From the NCBI GenBank assembly GCA_021775805.1, contig JAJFHD010000043.1, positions 17,215-81,214 on the forward strand: a stretch of 64,000 nucleotides of DNA, in the 5' to 3' direction. Both the position numbers and the translations under genes were made by a program. Under the pieces are notes generated by a model. It saw only the letters and a list, made by a program, of their open reading frames with translations. It did not search any database and was not told the DNA's origin. This document shows, in pieces, positions 19,080 through 27,878 of the stretch; position 1 is the stretch's first letter, and each line of letters begins with the position of its first letter. This DNA comes from Alphaproteobacteria bacterium (GTDB lineage: Bacteria; Pseudomonadota; Alphaproteobacteria; Rhizobiales; JAJFHC01).

Positions 19080-19943
19080 ATGCTCAATTCTGAACAGATC
19101 GCCTTTTACCGCGATCATGGCTATCTGGTGGTCGAGAATGTTTTCTCGGAAACCGAATTGGCGGAACTCAATGCCGTTACCGACCACTATGTGGAAGCCT
19201 CACGCGTTGTCACGGACAGCAACAGTGTCTACGACATTGGCCCCGGCCACAGTCACGGGACTCCCAGGGTGCGGCGGATCAAGGATCCGGCCGACCAGCA
19301 CGATGTCTATCATGCAGCCTCACGACACCCGAAACTGGTGAAGATCCTTCAGTGCCTGCTGGGACCGGATGTGCGGTTCGACCACTCCAAGCTCAACATC
19401 AAGCCGGTCGGCGGCGGCGCGGCCATCGAATGGCACCAGGACTGGGCATTTTATCCCTTCACCAACGACGATCTTCTGGCGGTCGGTCTCTACCTTGACG
19501 ATTGCAACGAAGACAACGGTCCGCTTCAGGTTCTGCCCGGCAGCCATCGGGGGCCGGTTGCCGACCATCATCATGACGGTATTTTTGTCGGCGCTTGCGA
19601 TCCCGACGCCATAGAGCAAGACCTGAACCAGGCGGTTGCGCTTACCGCCAAGGCCGGGTCGATAACCATCCACCATGTGCGGACACTGCATGCGTCGACA
19701 GAAAACAGGGGCGCCCGTGAACGCCGGCTGTTGCTGTTTTCCTATGCGGCCACCGATGCCTGGCCGCTGGTCGACAAGGTTGAACTGGACGAGTTCAACA
19801 GCCGTATCATAACCGGCGCACCGACACTGGCACCGCGGCAGACTGCGGTGCCGATCAGACTGCCTCTGCCGCACGCGGAACGGGCGGACTCGATCTTTGA
19901 AAGCCAGGAGGCGGTGGCGGGCAGAAGTTTTGCGGAAGCCTGA
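19080..19943 (+). CDS. Phytanoyl-CoA dioxygenase family protein
   Basis: A 287-residue Fe(II)/2-oxoglutarate-dependent oxygenase. The iron triad is visible as HQD in IEWHQDWAFYPFTNDD and the distal His in TIHHVRTLHAST, followed by the 2-oxoglutarate-binding Arg in RRLLLFSYAA. Such enzymes hydroxylate substrates from CoA esters to ectoine and other small solutes. It follows the MttB-like gene by 45 bases and is probably co-transcribed with it, suggesting a shared amine or osmolyte substrate. The start MLNSEQIAFYRDHGYLVVEN is typical of the family. Confidence 0.9.
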   Translation: MLNSEQIAFYRDHGYLVVENVFSETELAELNAVTDHYVEASRVVTDSNSVYDIGPGHSHGTPRVRRIKDPADQHDVYHAASRHPKLVKILQCLLGPDVRFDHSKLNIKPVGGGAAIEWHQDWAFYPFTNDDLLAVGLYLDDCNEDNGPLQVLPGSHRGPVADHHHDGIFVGACDPDAIEQDLNQAVALTAKAGSITIHHVRTLHASTENRGARERRLLLFSYAATDAWPLVDKVELDEFNSRIITGAPTLAPRQTAVPIRLPLPHAERADSIFESQEAVAGRSFAEA

Positions 19944-19953
19944 CGCCGGGCAC

Positions 19954-19984
19954 AAAAAAGCCGGGTCGGACCCGGCTTTCTTTC
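19954..19984. terminator. Bidirectional terminator between dioxygenase gene and trxA
   Basis: AAAGCCGGGT and ACCCGGCTTT make a 10-bp stem with a three-base loop, flanked by an A-tract on one side and CTTTC on the other, so it can stop both convergent genes. Confidence 0.85.
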
Positions 19985-20000
19985 AAACAGTGCGAGACAT

Positions 20001-20321
20001 TCAAAGGGAACGTTCGATCCATTCCACGATCTTGCCCTTGGGCACGGCGCCGACCTGGGTGTCGGCAACCTCACCGTCCTTGAACAGCATGAGCGTTGGA
20101 ATGCCGCGCACGCCGTATTTGGTCGGCGTCGACGGATTGTCGTCGATATTGATCTTGACGACTTTGACCTTGTCCGCCATTTCACCGGCAATTTCTTCCA
20201 GCGCCGGGCCGATCTGCTTGCAGGGGCCGCACCATTCGGCCCAATAGTCCACAACCACCGGTCCGGATGCCTTGAGCACATCGTCTTCGAAACTGTCGTC
20301 GGACACGTTTACAGTTGCCAT
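20001..20321 (-). CDS. trxA: Thioredoxin
   Basis: A 106-residue classical thioredoxin: active site WAEWCGPCKQIGP, the cis-Pro loop RGIPTLMLFKDGE and a standard length. It reduces protein disulfides in the cytoplasm with NADPH-dependent thioredoxin reductase. The ATG at 20321 matches the family start; the frame is open further up without support. It is downstream of addA on the same strand, as commonly found in this class. Confidence 0.97.
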   Translation of the reverse strand: MATVNVSDDSFEDDVLKASGPVVVDYWAEWCGPCKQIGPALEEIAGEMADKVKVVKINIDDNPSTPTKYGVRGIPTLMLFKDGEVADTQVGAVPKGKIVEWIERSL

Positions 20322-20462
20322 ATGACTGCCTTTCTGAGGAAATCCGCTGAAAAATCGCGCGGCTTGTGATGATCCATCGCCGCGACTCGCGGTCGTACAC
20401 ATTGTTGTGCAACGTAGTAAGTGACACCCACCCGGTCAAGGCCTCGTGGCCTCACAGGACCG

Positions 20463-23400
20463 TCATTGGTCCGGCGCCAGGCCGGCAAGAGCATTATCGA
20501 GCATCTCGCCAGGCAGGGCCATCAATCTGGGCCCGTCCGTCCATAGCAGATGGCATTCTACGGTGCGGTCGGGAAACAGGTCCATCAGGGCCATTCTATA
20601 GGCCGCCATTTGCCGCAGATAGAGGATTGCGACACCGTCGACCGTGTCCGGCGGCGGGCGGTTGGTCTTGTAGTCGACCACCATGACGCGCGTCGGTGTG
20701 ACGGCAATCCGGTCGACCTGGCCGGAAATGACCACAGCGCGGCCATCGGGTCCCGTGATCGGCAGTTGTGCGGTCAGCGGCACTTCTGCGCGGCTCTCCC
20801 CGGAAAACAATTCTGAAAACCGGGCGTCGTCGACGATCTGCAGAACTTCATGGATAATATCCTCACGCTGTCCGGAGGACATCGCGGTGGCGGCCTTTGC
20901 CACGTAGGCCGCGGCCTTGTCCTCTCGGGCCTGCGGCGGCCAGGAAGGCATGTACTGCAGCAGCTTGTGGATGACTCTGCCACGAAGGAACCGGTCGGCG
21001 GCCAACGCCGACAATGGCGACAGCGATATCTGATCCTGCGTCGCCAGTACCGTGCCATCGGTCTCTGCTGCTTCGAGCCGGGACGGCGCCAGGGGACGCA
21101 GGAGGGGGGGTTCCGGAGGGGCCGCCTGACGCGCCCATGCCGGCGGCTCTGTCGGGGCGAGCGCCCGATCGCCGCCCGCGTCATCCTCATCAGCGACACC
21201 TGTGGACTCCCCCGACAGCCGCCATCCGACCGAGCCGCCGGGCAAATCTATTTCTTCCGCCTGGGGTTTGAGATTGTCGGCAATGAGATCATACCAGCAT
21301 CCCGGCGACCTTCCCTGCCGTCCTTCATAGCCGCACACATACAAGCGGTCGCGCGCGCGCGTCATCGCCACGTAGAGCAGGCGATGGTATTCCTCATCGC
21401 GTTCCGTCCGCACCTTGTCGCGGGCATCCTTCATGACCGGAGTGTCGTCGCCCGCCCTTCCCGCCCAGACCGGCAGCGATACGTCGCCTGTGCCGGCCGC
21501 CTCGTCGTACAGGAAAAGGATGCCCGGATCGTGGCTGGGGTGAGGCACGGAACAGGTGTCCGGCAGTATGACCAAATTGGCTTCGAGCCCCTTGGCACCA
21601 TGAACCGTCATGATACGGACTTCATTGCGGCCATGTTCCATGTCCCGTTTAATTTCGGTTTCCGCTTCCTCGAGCCAGCTGACAAAACCCTGCAATGTGG
21701 GAACATGGCGCATTTCATACTGCAGGGTCAGGTTGAGGAACTCATCGAGCGGGTCCGCTGTCTCAGAACCGAGCCTGGCGATGAAACGCTGCCGCGCCAT
21801 GTTCGGTCCCAGAATGGCGCTGAAATACTCGTGCGGCGGCAGCCTTTGTGACTGCGCGCGCCAGTGGTGCAATTGCCGGAAAGCCAACCCGAAGTCGCGG
21901 TCACTATCCGCCTGACCGGCCAAAGAGGCCCAGAGCGTTCCAGGCCGTTGGTAGGTCAATCTGAACAGGTCATCGTCGTCGAACCAGGACCCGTCGGTCT
22001 TGCACACGAGAGGGCTTTTCAAGACACTGGCGAGAGCCAGGTCGTCCAGTGGCGTGAGAACGAAACGGGCAAGGGCCAGCAGATCCAGCACCGCTATATG
22101 GCTTGTAAGGATCAGCCGGTCGGCACCCGCCACGGGGATGTTCTCCCGCTTCAAGGTCCGGACCATGGCATCTGAGAAAGCATCGCGCCGGCGCACCAGT
22201 ATCAAAATGTCGCCCGGGACGACCTTTCGGCCACGGGTGTCGAGGACCTCGTCTGCCAGCCAGCGCTTGATCGTTGCGGCAATAGTCTCCGCCAGCATGA
22301 CACGCGGGCTCTTCGGCCCCGGCCGGTCAAGCGGCGCATCCCAGGCATTGCCATCGTCGTCGATCTCCTGGGGCACGGTCGTGGGCCAGATCTCGATGCG
22401 CCCGGCACGGCCGACACGGACGGCCTCGTGCACGATCGAACCGGCAGAGTCGGCACCAAACACCAGGCCACTGGCTGCCCGGGGGTCGGAAAAGACCGTG
22501 TCGACGGCACGCATGATGTCCCTGGTCGAGCGAAACGAGACCGTCAGAGGCACAGTCTCAAAAGCCTTCTGCGCCATGTTCACGCTGTTCCGGAAAAACC
22601 GGCGCATCATTTCGAACTGTGCGGGTCTGGCTCCCTGGAAGCTGTAGATCGACTGCTTCTCGTCGCCGACGGCAAACACGGTGCGCGTTCCCGGCCGCGA
22701 TCCTTCACCGACAAAGAACTCTTCCGACAGGCGCTTAATGACTTCCCACTGTTCGGGGCTTGTGTCCTGGGCTTCGTCCACAAGAATGTGGTCGAGACCA
22801 TTATCCAGTTTATAGAGAACCCAGGCGGCCTGGGAGCGGTTTAACAGCTCGACGGTCCGGGTAATCAGATCACTGTAATCGAGTTGTGCCCGAGCCCTTT
22901 TGGCGTCCTCGTAGCCGTTGAGAATATCAGCGACGATTCCCAGGAGAGCCAGGGTGACTTCGACAACCACAGCCGACCAATAACGGCCGCGCCAGGCGAC
23001 AACACGACCTTGCTCATGCCTGAACCATTCCGCGATGTCAGGATTCTCATTCGCGACCTGGGACGTTAGAAGGTCTTTTCTCGGCGTCCCTTTTTGCGTG
23101 AGAAACAGAGCGCACAGGCGTTGGAACCTGCTGAACCGGTCTTCGTCCAGCAGGATCTGGGCGATCTGTTCGGCAAAATTCCTGTCTCGCGTCTTGCCGG
23201 ACGCGGCAACATCCATGACACTGCGAAAGCTCTGCTCCCGGTCCGGCGCCATGCCGGTGGCCTGTTCGACGACCGATGGCGAAGATTCACCGGGTTCAAG
23301 ATCGAAGAGCGCGCGCAGTCCGTCGGCAACCTCGACCAGACCGCCGGCGGCACCAAAAGCGGCCTGTATCGACGCCCGGCTCGCCAGCGCTTCGTCTATG

Positions 23401-23984
23401 AATGCGTTCAGGCTGCCTTCGCTGAAATAGTCGTTTGCCCGGTCGAGCAGCAGTCGCAACCCCTCATCGTGCATGGCACGGGTGAGCAGGTCGTGGCGGG
23501 CCATATCAAGCAACTCCTTCGAGCCCCGTGTGTCCAGGACATCGAATCCGGGCGGGATGTCTGCTTCGATGGGGAAGCGCTGCAACACGCTCTCGCAAAA
23601 TGCGTGAATAGTCTGCACCTTGAGACCGCCTGGTGTCTCCACCGCCTTGGCAAACAACCGGCGGGCGAGCGGCAGGCGGTCCGGAGACGGTGCCGCACCT
23701 TCGATCAGATACAATTGTTCGCTTAGTTCGGCGTCATCAAGCGTCACCCAGTGCCCGAGCATGCGGAACAGACGGTTCGCCATTTCCGATGCGGCAGCCT
23801 TTGTGAATGTCAGACACAGGATCTTTTCCGGCGGGCAATCCGACAGCAGCAAGCGCACAACCCGGTTGACCAAAACGTGGGTCTTGCCCGAACCGGCATT
23901 TGCCGACACCCAGGCCGAGACGTTGGGATCGGAGGCCCGACGCTGGGCGATGGTTGCGGTTTGCGCTGGTGTCTGCTTGGTCAT
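20463..23984 (-). CDS. addA: Double-strand break repair helicase-nuclease AddA
   Basis: A 1173-residue superfamily 1 helicase with C-terminal nuclease. The Walker A motif is SANAGSGKTHVLVNRV near residue 40; motif II is HILVDEAQDTSPEQWEV; motif III GDEKQSIYSFQGA; motif IV/V regions TVSFRSTRDI and MTVHGAKGLEANLVILPDT; motif VI LLYVAMTRARDRLYV. The C-terminal RecB/Cas4-type nuclease shows GQVDRIAVTPTRVMVVDYKT. With AddB it resects DNA ends for RecA loading. ATG 23984 overlaps the addB stop (TCATGA on the complement, ATGA junction), so translation is coupled. Confidence 0.96.
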   Translation of the reverse strand: MTKQTPAQTATIAQRRASDPNVSAWVSANAGSGKTHVLVNRVVRLLLSDCPPEKILCLTFTKAAASEMANRLFRMLGHWVTLDDAELSEQLYLIEGAAPSPDRLPLARRLFAKAVETPGGLKVQTIHAFCESVLQRFPIEADIPPGFDVLDTRGSKELLDMARHDLLTRAMHDEGLRLLLDRANDYFSEGSLNAFIDEALASRASIQAAFGAAGGLVEVADGLRALFDLEPGESSPSVVEQATGMAPDREQSFRSVMDVAASGKTRDRNFAEQIAQILLDEDRFSRFQRLCALFLTQKGTPRKDLLTSQVANENPDIAEWFRHEQGRVVAWRGRYWSAVVVEVTLALLGIVADILNGYEDAKRARAQLDYSDLITRTVELLNRSQAAWVLYKLDNGLDHILVDEAQDTSPEQWEVIKRLSEEFFVGEGSRPGTRTVFAVGDEKQSIYSFQGARPAQFEMMRRFFRNSVNMAQKAFETVPLTVSFRSTRDIMRAVDTVFSDPRAASGLVFGADSAGSIVHEAVRVGRAGRIEIWPTTVPQEIDDDGNAWDAPLDRPGPKSPRVMLAETIAATIKRWLADEVLDTRGRKVVPGDILILVRRRDAFSDAMVRTLKRENIPVAGADRLILTSHIAVLDLLALARFVLTPLDDLALASVLKSPLVCKTDGSWFDDDDLFRLTYQRPGTLWASLAGQADSDRDFGLAFRQLHHWRAQSQRLPPHEYFSAILGPNMARQRFIARLGSETADPLDEFLNLTLQYEMRHVPTLQGFVSWLEEAETEIKRDMEHGRNEVRIMTVHGAKGLEANLVILPDTCSVPHPSHDPGILFLYDEAAGTGDVSLPVWAGRAGDDTPVMKDARDKVRTERDEEYHRLLYVAMTRARDRLYVCGYEGRQGRSPGCWYDLIADNLKPQAEEIDLPGGSVGWRLSGESTGVADEDDAGGDRALAPTEPPAWARQAAPPEPPLLRPLAPSRLEAAETDGTVLATQDQISLSPLSALAADRFLRGRVIHKLLQYMPSWPPQAREDKAAAYVAKAATAMSSGQREDIIHEVLQIVDDARFSELFSGESRAEVPLTAQLPITGPDGRAVVISGQVDRIAVTPTRVMVVDYKTNRPPPDTVDGVAILYLRQMAAYRMALMDLFPDRTVECHLLWTDGPRLMALPGEMLDNALAGLAPDQ

Positions 23985-26900
23985 GAGGGCGTGCTGTCGG
24001 CCCGTTGCAGGGACCATTCCGGGTAGCGCGCCAGGTGATCATAGTCCTGGGCATGACGTTCGAACTCCACGGCCAGGCGCGGGTGATAGGCCTGGTTGGG
24101 GTTTCTGAACAAGGTGATGCGCTCGATCAAGCCGGACAGGGCCAGTTCCATGAGTTCATCCGGTTGTTTCAGATGCCTGATCTTGCCTGGATCGCGGCCA
24201 CCGTGAAAGCCGATATAGACCAGATCCGCGATCTCAGAACCATCGATCCCGGGAAAGCCACCTGCACCTGCGATGATGGCCTCGAGCGGCAGCTGGGGCG
24301 AGAAGCCCCGCTCCACCTGATTCTGGGTCGGCAGAGCCCCGGTCTTGTAGTCGACGATCCGCAAATGCCCATCGGAAAGCCGGTCGATCCGGTCGGCGCG
24401 CGCGGTGATTTCAAAGGCCTGTCCGTCGATGACGATTTCGCGGCTGCCGCCAATCTCAGTGAGCTGCGTGACGACATTGGTGCGCAGCGCCCTCTCCTGG
24501 TCGAGATACCAGGCTGCTGCCTGGGCGAATCTCGGCCACCAGAAGGCCCTGATACCGGGGCGGTTTCCGTATTGATCAAAGACCTGCCGGCCAATAGCAA
24601 GGAGGCTGTCGAGGGCATCCGGCCCCAGGGGTCCCGGGTATCGTTCTGCAAATTCATGGAGAATGTCGTGGATCAGCATGCCGCGGTCGGCAGCACCCGG
24701 CTCGGCGTCAAGCACATCGAGGGGAGCAAGTTGAAGAATATCCCGGGCAAAAATCGCGTAAGGGTCGCGGACCCATTTCTCGACGCCGGTGACGCTCATC
24801 CGGGTCGGGCGGGCCTCGAGCGGGGGTTTGGGAGCCGGTGGTGCGATACGCGAATGAATGCCCGTGTCATCGAGCCCCAGCCCCCATGACAGCCAGGGTT
24901 GAGCGGGATCGGGCTCCAGGTCGCCGGTCCGACCCAGGCCGTCGAGAAGTGCCGTCATCCGCAGCAACCAGCGTGACGGCACGGTCGGGGCACCGTCGGC
25001 TTTTTCGCAGCGGGTCAGGTAGACCTTGGGCGCACAGGCTGCCTGGATGAAGTCGTGCGCGGCAAGGCCGATGCGCCGTTCCGGCGGCGGCAACCCCAGT
25101 TCGGCACGCATGGGACGGTTGAGCCAGGCATCGACCGTGGCAACCGGTGGCCAGGTGGTTTCGTTGAGCCCGCCCAGCACCGTGATGTCGGCCTGCAGCA
25201 TGCGGGCTTCGAGAAGGCCCCATATGCTGATCCGGGGATGGCGCCGATAACGCGGGCGCACGGCAACCCCATCCACGAGCGGCTTCAGAAACTCCGGATA
25301 ATGTCCGGCCGTCATATCCGGCGCGTGCTCGGCGTGTTCGAGAAGCTGGGCAAACAGAACCGCCAGAGCCTCGCCCGCATCGCCTGACCAGACGGCTGCG
25401 GGCTCCCGGCCTGCGGCGCCGTCGGTCCGGACGGCTGCCTCGAGGGTCTCGAGATGAACTCTGACCAGGTCGATGAACGGTTTTGGAGAAGGATCCTGAA
25501 ACATACCCACCAAGGGCGCCAGTGCCGCTGTCATCCGCTCCAGCAGGTCTTCGGCGGCGACCCAGTCGCTGTCCCGTAACTGCTTCAGTGCGCGGTGACT
25601 CCGGCCACCGGACAACAAGGATTGACGGGTCTGGGACAGCGCCTGTCGCAGGGATGGCAACCCGGGTTCCGGCCGGACGCCTCTCAGAGCCGCGAGTTCG
25701 AGGACACCTGTTGCCGACTCTACTTCGGTGCGCGGCATTCCGAAACGCGCGAGGGGGTGCTTCAGGCAGGCCAGCAGCGGCACCGGGGCAAGGCCTTCCG
25801 CAACGGCATTGAGGAGGAGAAGGGTCAGCCTGCCGGCTGCTGTTTTGCCAAGCGGGATGCCGGCGGAATCGTCGGCATCGATGTTCCAGCGTGCCAGCTC
25901 CGCTACCACCCGGCGCGCCAGAGCCCGGTCAGGTGTGACCAGGGCAGCCGTACGCCCTTCCACTTCAAGCGCCTCGCGCAGGATAAGGGCGATGGCGGTG
26001 GCTTCCTCCCGCGGCCCGGGTGCAGCGATGAGCGACATGTCCTCCAGGGCATCCGTCAGATCGGTTTCCGTGACGGTGTCAGTGATGTGAACCCAGTCCG
26101 TGGTTGTATCCGCCGGGCGCAGGACCTCATTGAGAAACCGGAACCGCGCAGCGCTGCCGGCAGGATGCCGCGCTTCATGAAGCGGCGTCACGGTCATTCG
26201 GTCGGCGCCGATCGATGACAGCAGTTGCTTCATGCCGAACTGGGGATGGCCGGCGTCCAGTGCGGTCCAGCTTGCCTCGTCCAGCCCGAGATCAAGGCCG
26301 GGCAATACGACTGCTCCCAGATCGAGGCGGGCAATCGCCTTGAGAAGCCGGGCGGTCGCCGGAATGCTGCCGGTTGACCCTGCGGCAATCACCGGGCCTT
26401 CGGGAGGGGCGTTCTCAAACCTTTCGGCCTGCAATTCCAGCAACAGGTTGCGTTTTTGCATGGGCCCAATCCGTGCCAGGCGTGCCAGCTGTTCCGGGAA
26501 CTGCTGCAAGACCACGTTCAATACCTCGAGCGTCGCCGACCAGTGTCTGGCAAACTCTTCGGTGACCAGACCGCCGACTTCCGAATAGTCGACACCTTCC
26601 GTATCGAAGAGATCCACCAGGCCGGTCAATTCGGCCGCCAGGTGCTGTGCCTGTGCCGGCGATTGAAGTTGGAACGAGTCCGGTGTTTCCGGATCTGACA
26701 GGTCCAGAAGCGCTTTGACGACCATCAGCTTGCGCGCCATGCCGTCAACCGCTTCGGGCAGTTGTGCAGCGGCGTCGGCGACATCGGGCACGCTGCCGTC
26801 GAGATCCAGTTCATCTACATCTACATCGCCGATCGGCCTGATTTGCGGCAGCAGAAGTGCCGCCCCATCAGCGGCGTTGAGAAAGGCGTCGGCCAAAGTC

Positions 26901-27073
26901 CTGGCCGCCCGGCGTGTGGGCACCAGAACCGTGTAGCGGCTCAACGCCAGCGCATCCGGCGGCGGCAGTTCGGCCTTGGGAAACCCGCCTGCGAGTATGC
27001 GTCCTGCCAGGACATCGAGAAACGGCTGCCCCGCGGGAATGGAAAACAAACTGGGTGTCGCGGTGCGGCTCAT
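23981..27073 (-). CDS. addB: Double-strand break repair nuclease subunit AddB
   Basis: A 1030-residue partner of AddA. The N-terminal half has an inactive helicase-like fold with YTVLVPTRRAARTLADAFL; the C-terminal nuclease domain shows ARADRIDRLSDGHLRIVDYK, the DxK-type catalytic signature. The four-Cys iron-sulfur cluster of Bacillus AddB is not apparent, as in alphaproteobacterial AddB. It precedes addA with a four-base overlap and follows the nucleotidyltransferase gene by about 50 bases, so all may be in one transcript with divL and the tsaE fusion upstream. Confidence 0.93.
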   Translation of the reverse strand: MSRTATPSLFSIPAGQPFLDVLAGRILAGGFPKAELPPPDALALSRYTVLVPTRRAARTLADAFLNAADGAALLLPQIRPIGDVDVDELDLDGSVPDVADAAAQLPEAVDGMARKLMVVKALLDLSDPETPDSFQLQSPAQAQHLAAELTGLVDLFDTEGVDYSEVGGLVTEEFARHWSATLEVLNVVLQQFPEQLARLARIGPMQKRNLLLELQAERFENAPPEGPVIAAGSTGSIPATARLLKAIARLDLGAVVLPGLDLGLDEASWTALDAGHPQFGMKQLLSSIGADRMTVTPLHEARHPAGSAARFRFLNEVLRPADTTTDWVHITDTVTETDLTDALEDMSLIAAPGPREEATAIALILREALEVEGRTAALVTPDRALARRVVAELARWNIDADDSAGIPLGKTAAGRLTLLLLNAVAEGLAPVPLLACLKHPLARFGMPRTEVESATGVLELAALRGVRPEPGLPSLRQALSQTRQSLLSGGRSHRALKQLRDSDWVAAEDLLERMTAALAPLVGMFQDPSPKPFIDLVRVHLETLEAAVRTDGAAGREPAAVWSGDAGEALAVLFAQLLEHAEHAPDMTAGHYPEFLKPLVDGVAVRPRYRRHPRISIWGLLEARMLQADITVLGGLNETTWPPVATVDAWLNRPMRAELGLPPPERRIGLAAHDFIQAACAPKVYLTRCEKADGAPTVPSRWLLRMTALLDGLGRTGDLEPDPAQPWLSWGLGLDDTGIHSRIAPPAPKPPLEARPTRMSVTGVEKWVRDPYAIFARDILQLAPLDVLDAEPGAADRGMLIHDILHEFAERYPGPLGPDALDSLLAIGRQVFDQYGNRPGIRAFWWPRFAQAAAWYLDQERALRTNVVTQLTEIGGSREIVIDGQAFEITARADRIDRLSDGHLRIVDYKTGALPTQNQVERGFSPQLPLEAIIAGAGGFPGIDGSEIADLVYIGFHGGRDPGKIRHLKQPDELMELALSGLIERITLFRNPNQAYHPRLAVEFERHAQDYDHLARYPEWSLQRADSTPS

Positions 27074-27125
27074 ATGGCCTCGTGTTTTCTTCGGCCCTCA
27101 GGCGGACTTGAGCTTCACAGGGGCG

Positions 27126-27878
27126 TCACTGATCGTGGTCGGCCAGAAGCTCCTCCGCCTGGGTCAGCGCTTCTGGTGTCCCCACATGCATCCAGATTCC
27201 ATCATGTCGGATTCCGAACAGCCTGTCGTCCTCAATCGCCCTGTCCCACAACAGGTTCATGGAAAACGGACGCCCGGGCAGGTCATGAAACACGCGCGGG
27301 TGGACCAGATAGGCGCCGGTGTTGACGAACGGCGCCACACCGCACTCCGGGCGGCGCCTGAGCCGGCCCTGCTCATCCATCAGGAAATCTCCAACGCCAT
27401 TGTAACCAATGCTGTTCACGGTTGACGCGATCAGGAGCATGAAGTCCATCGAGTCGCTGTCCCACAAGGCGCCCATGCGTGCGAGGCTCCGGCCAACGCC
27501 TTCGAGCCACACCGAGTCGGCGTTGATGACGAAAAACGGATCGGGACCAAGCTCCTCAAGCGCGCGCGCCGCACCGCCGCCGGTGTCGAGCAAGCCGGTG
27601 CGCTCGTCGGAAATGATGATCTCCACACCCTTGACGCCCTTCAGGTGGTGTTCGAGGACGTCCGCCAGATAGTGGATGTTGACGATAACCCGTTCAATGC
27701 CGATGTCCACAAGGCGGTCGAATGCGTAATCGATCAGTGCCTTGTTGTTGAGTTCGATCAGGGGTTTCGGCCGGTCGTCGGTGAGAGGGCGCATGCGGGT
27801 GCCAAGTCCGGCGGCCATGATCATGGCCGTGCGTATTTCGGTTTGCCGCTTGATATTGTTGTTCTTGTCGTGGTCCAT
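27126..27878 (-). CDS. murU: Sugar-1-phosphate nucleotidyltransferase, MurU-like
   Basis: A 250-residue nucleotidyltransferase: MIMAAGLGTRMRPLTDDRPK is the nucleotide-binding signature, FVINADSVW supplies the metal-binding Asp, and the DTGGGAARAL loop contacts the sugar phosphate. MurU converts N-acetylmuramate 1-phosphate to UDP-MurNAc in a peptidoglycan-recycling route that bypasses fosfomycin. The assignment rests on the adjacent AmgK-like kinase domain, the known partner in Pseudomonas and relatives. The ATG at 27878 shares bases with the upstream stop codon, indicating coupling. Another hexose-1-phosphate substrate is possible. Confidence 0.85.
   Translation of the reverse strand: MDHDKNNNIKRQTEIRTAMIMAAGLGTRMRPLTDDRPKPLIELNNKALIDYAFDRLVDIGIERVIVNIHYLADVLEHHLKGVKGVEIIISDERTGLLDTGGGAARALEELGPDPFFVINADSVWLEGVGRSLARMGALWDSDSMDFMLLIASTVNSIGYNGVGDFLMDEQGRLRRRPECGVAPFVNTGAYLVHPRVFHDLPGRPFSMNLLWDRAIEDDRLFGIRHDGIWMHVGTPEALTQAEELLADHDQ

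Noticed and set aside
17796..19187. 463-codon reverse frame over the MttB-like gene
   Set aside because: Antisense frame in high-GC coding DNA; no start signal and unlikely His/Arg-rich composition.
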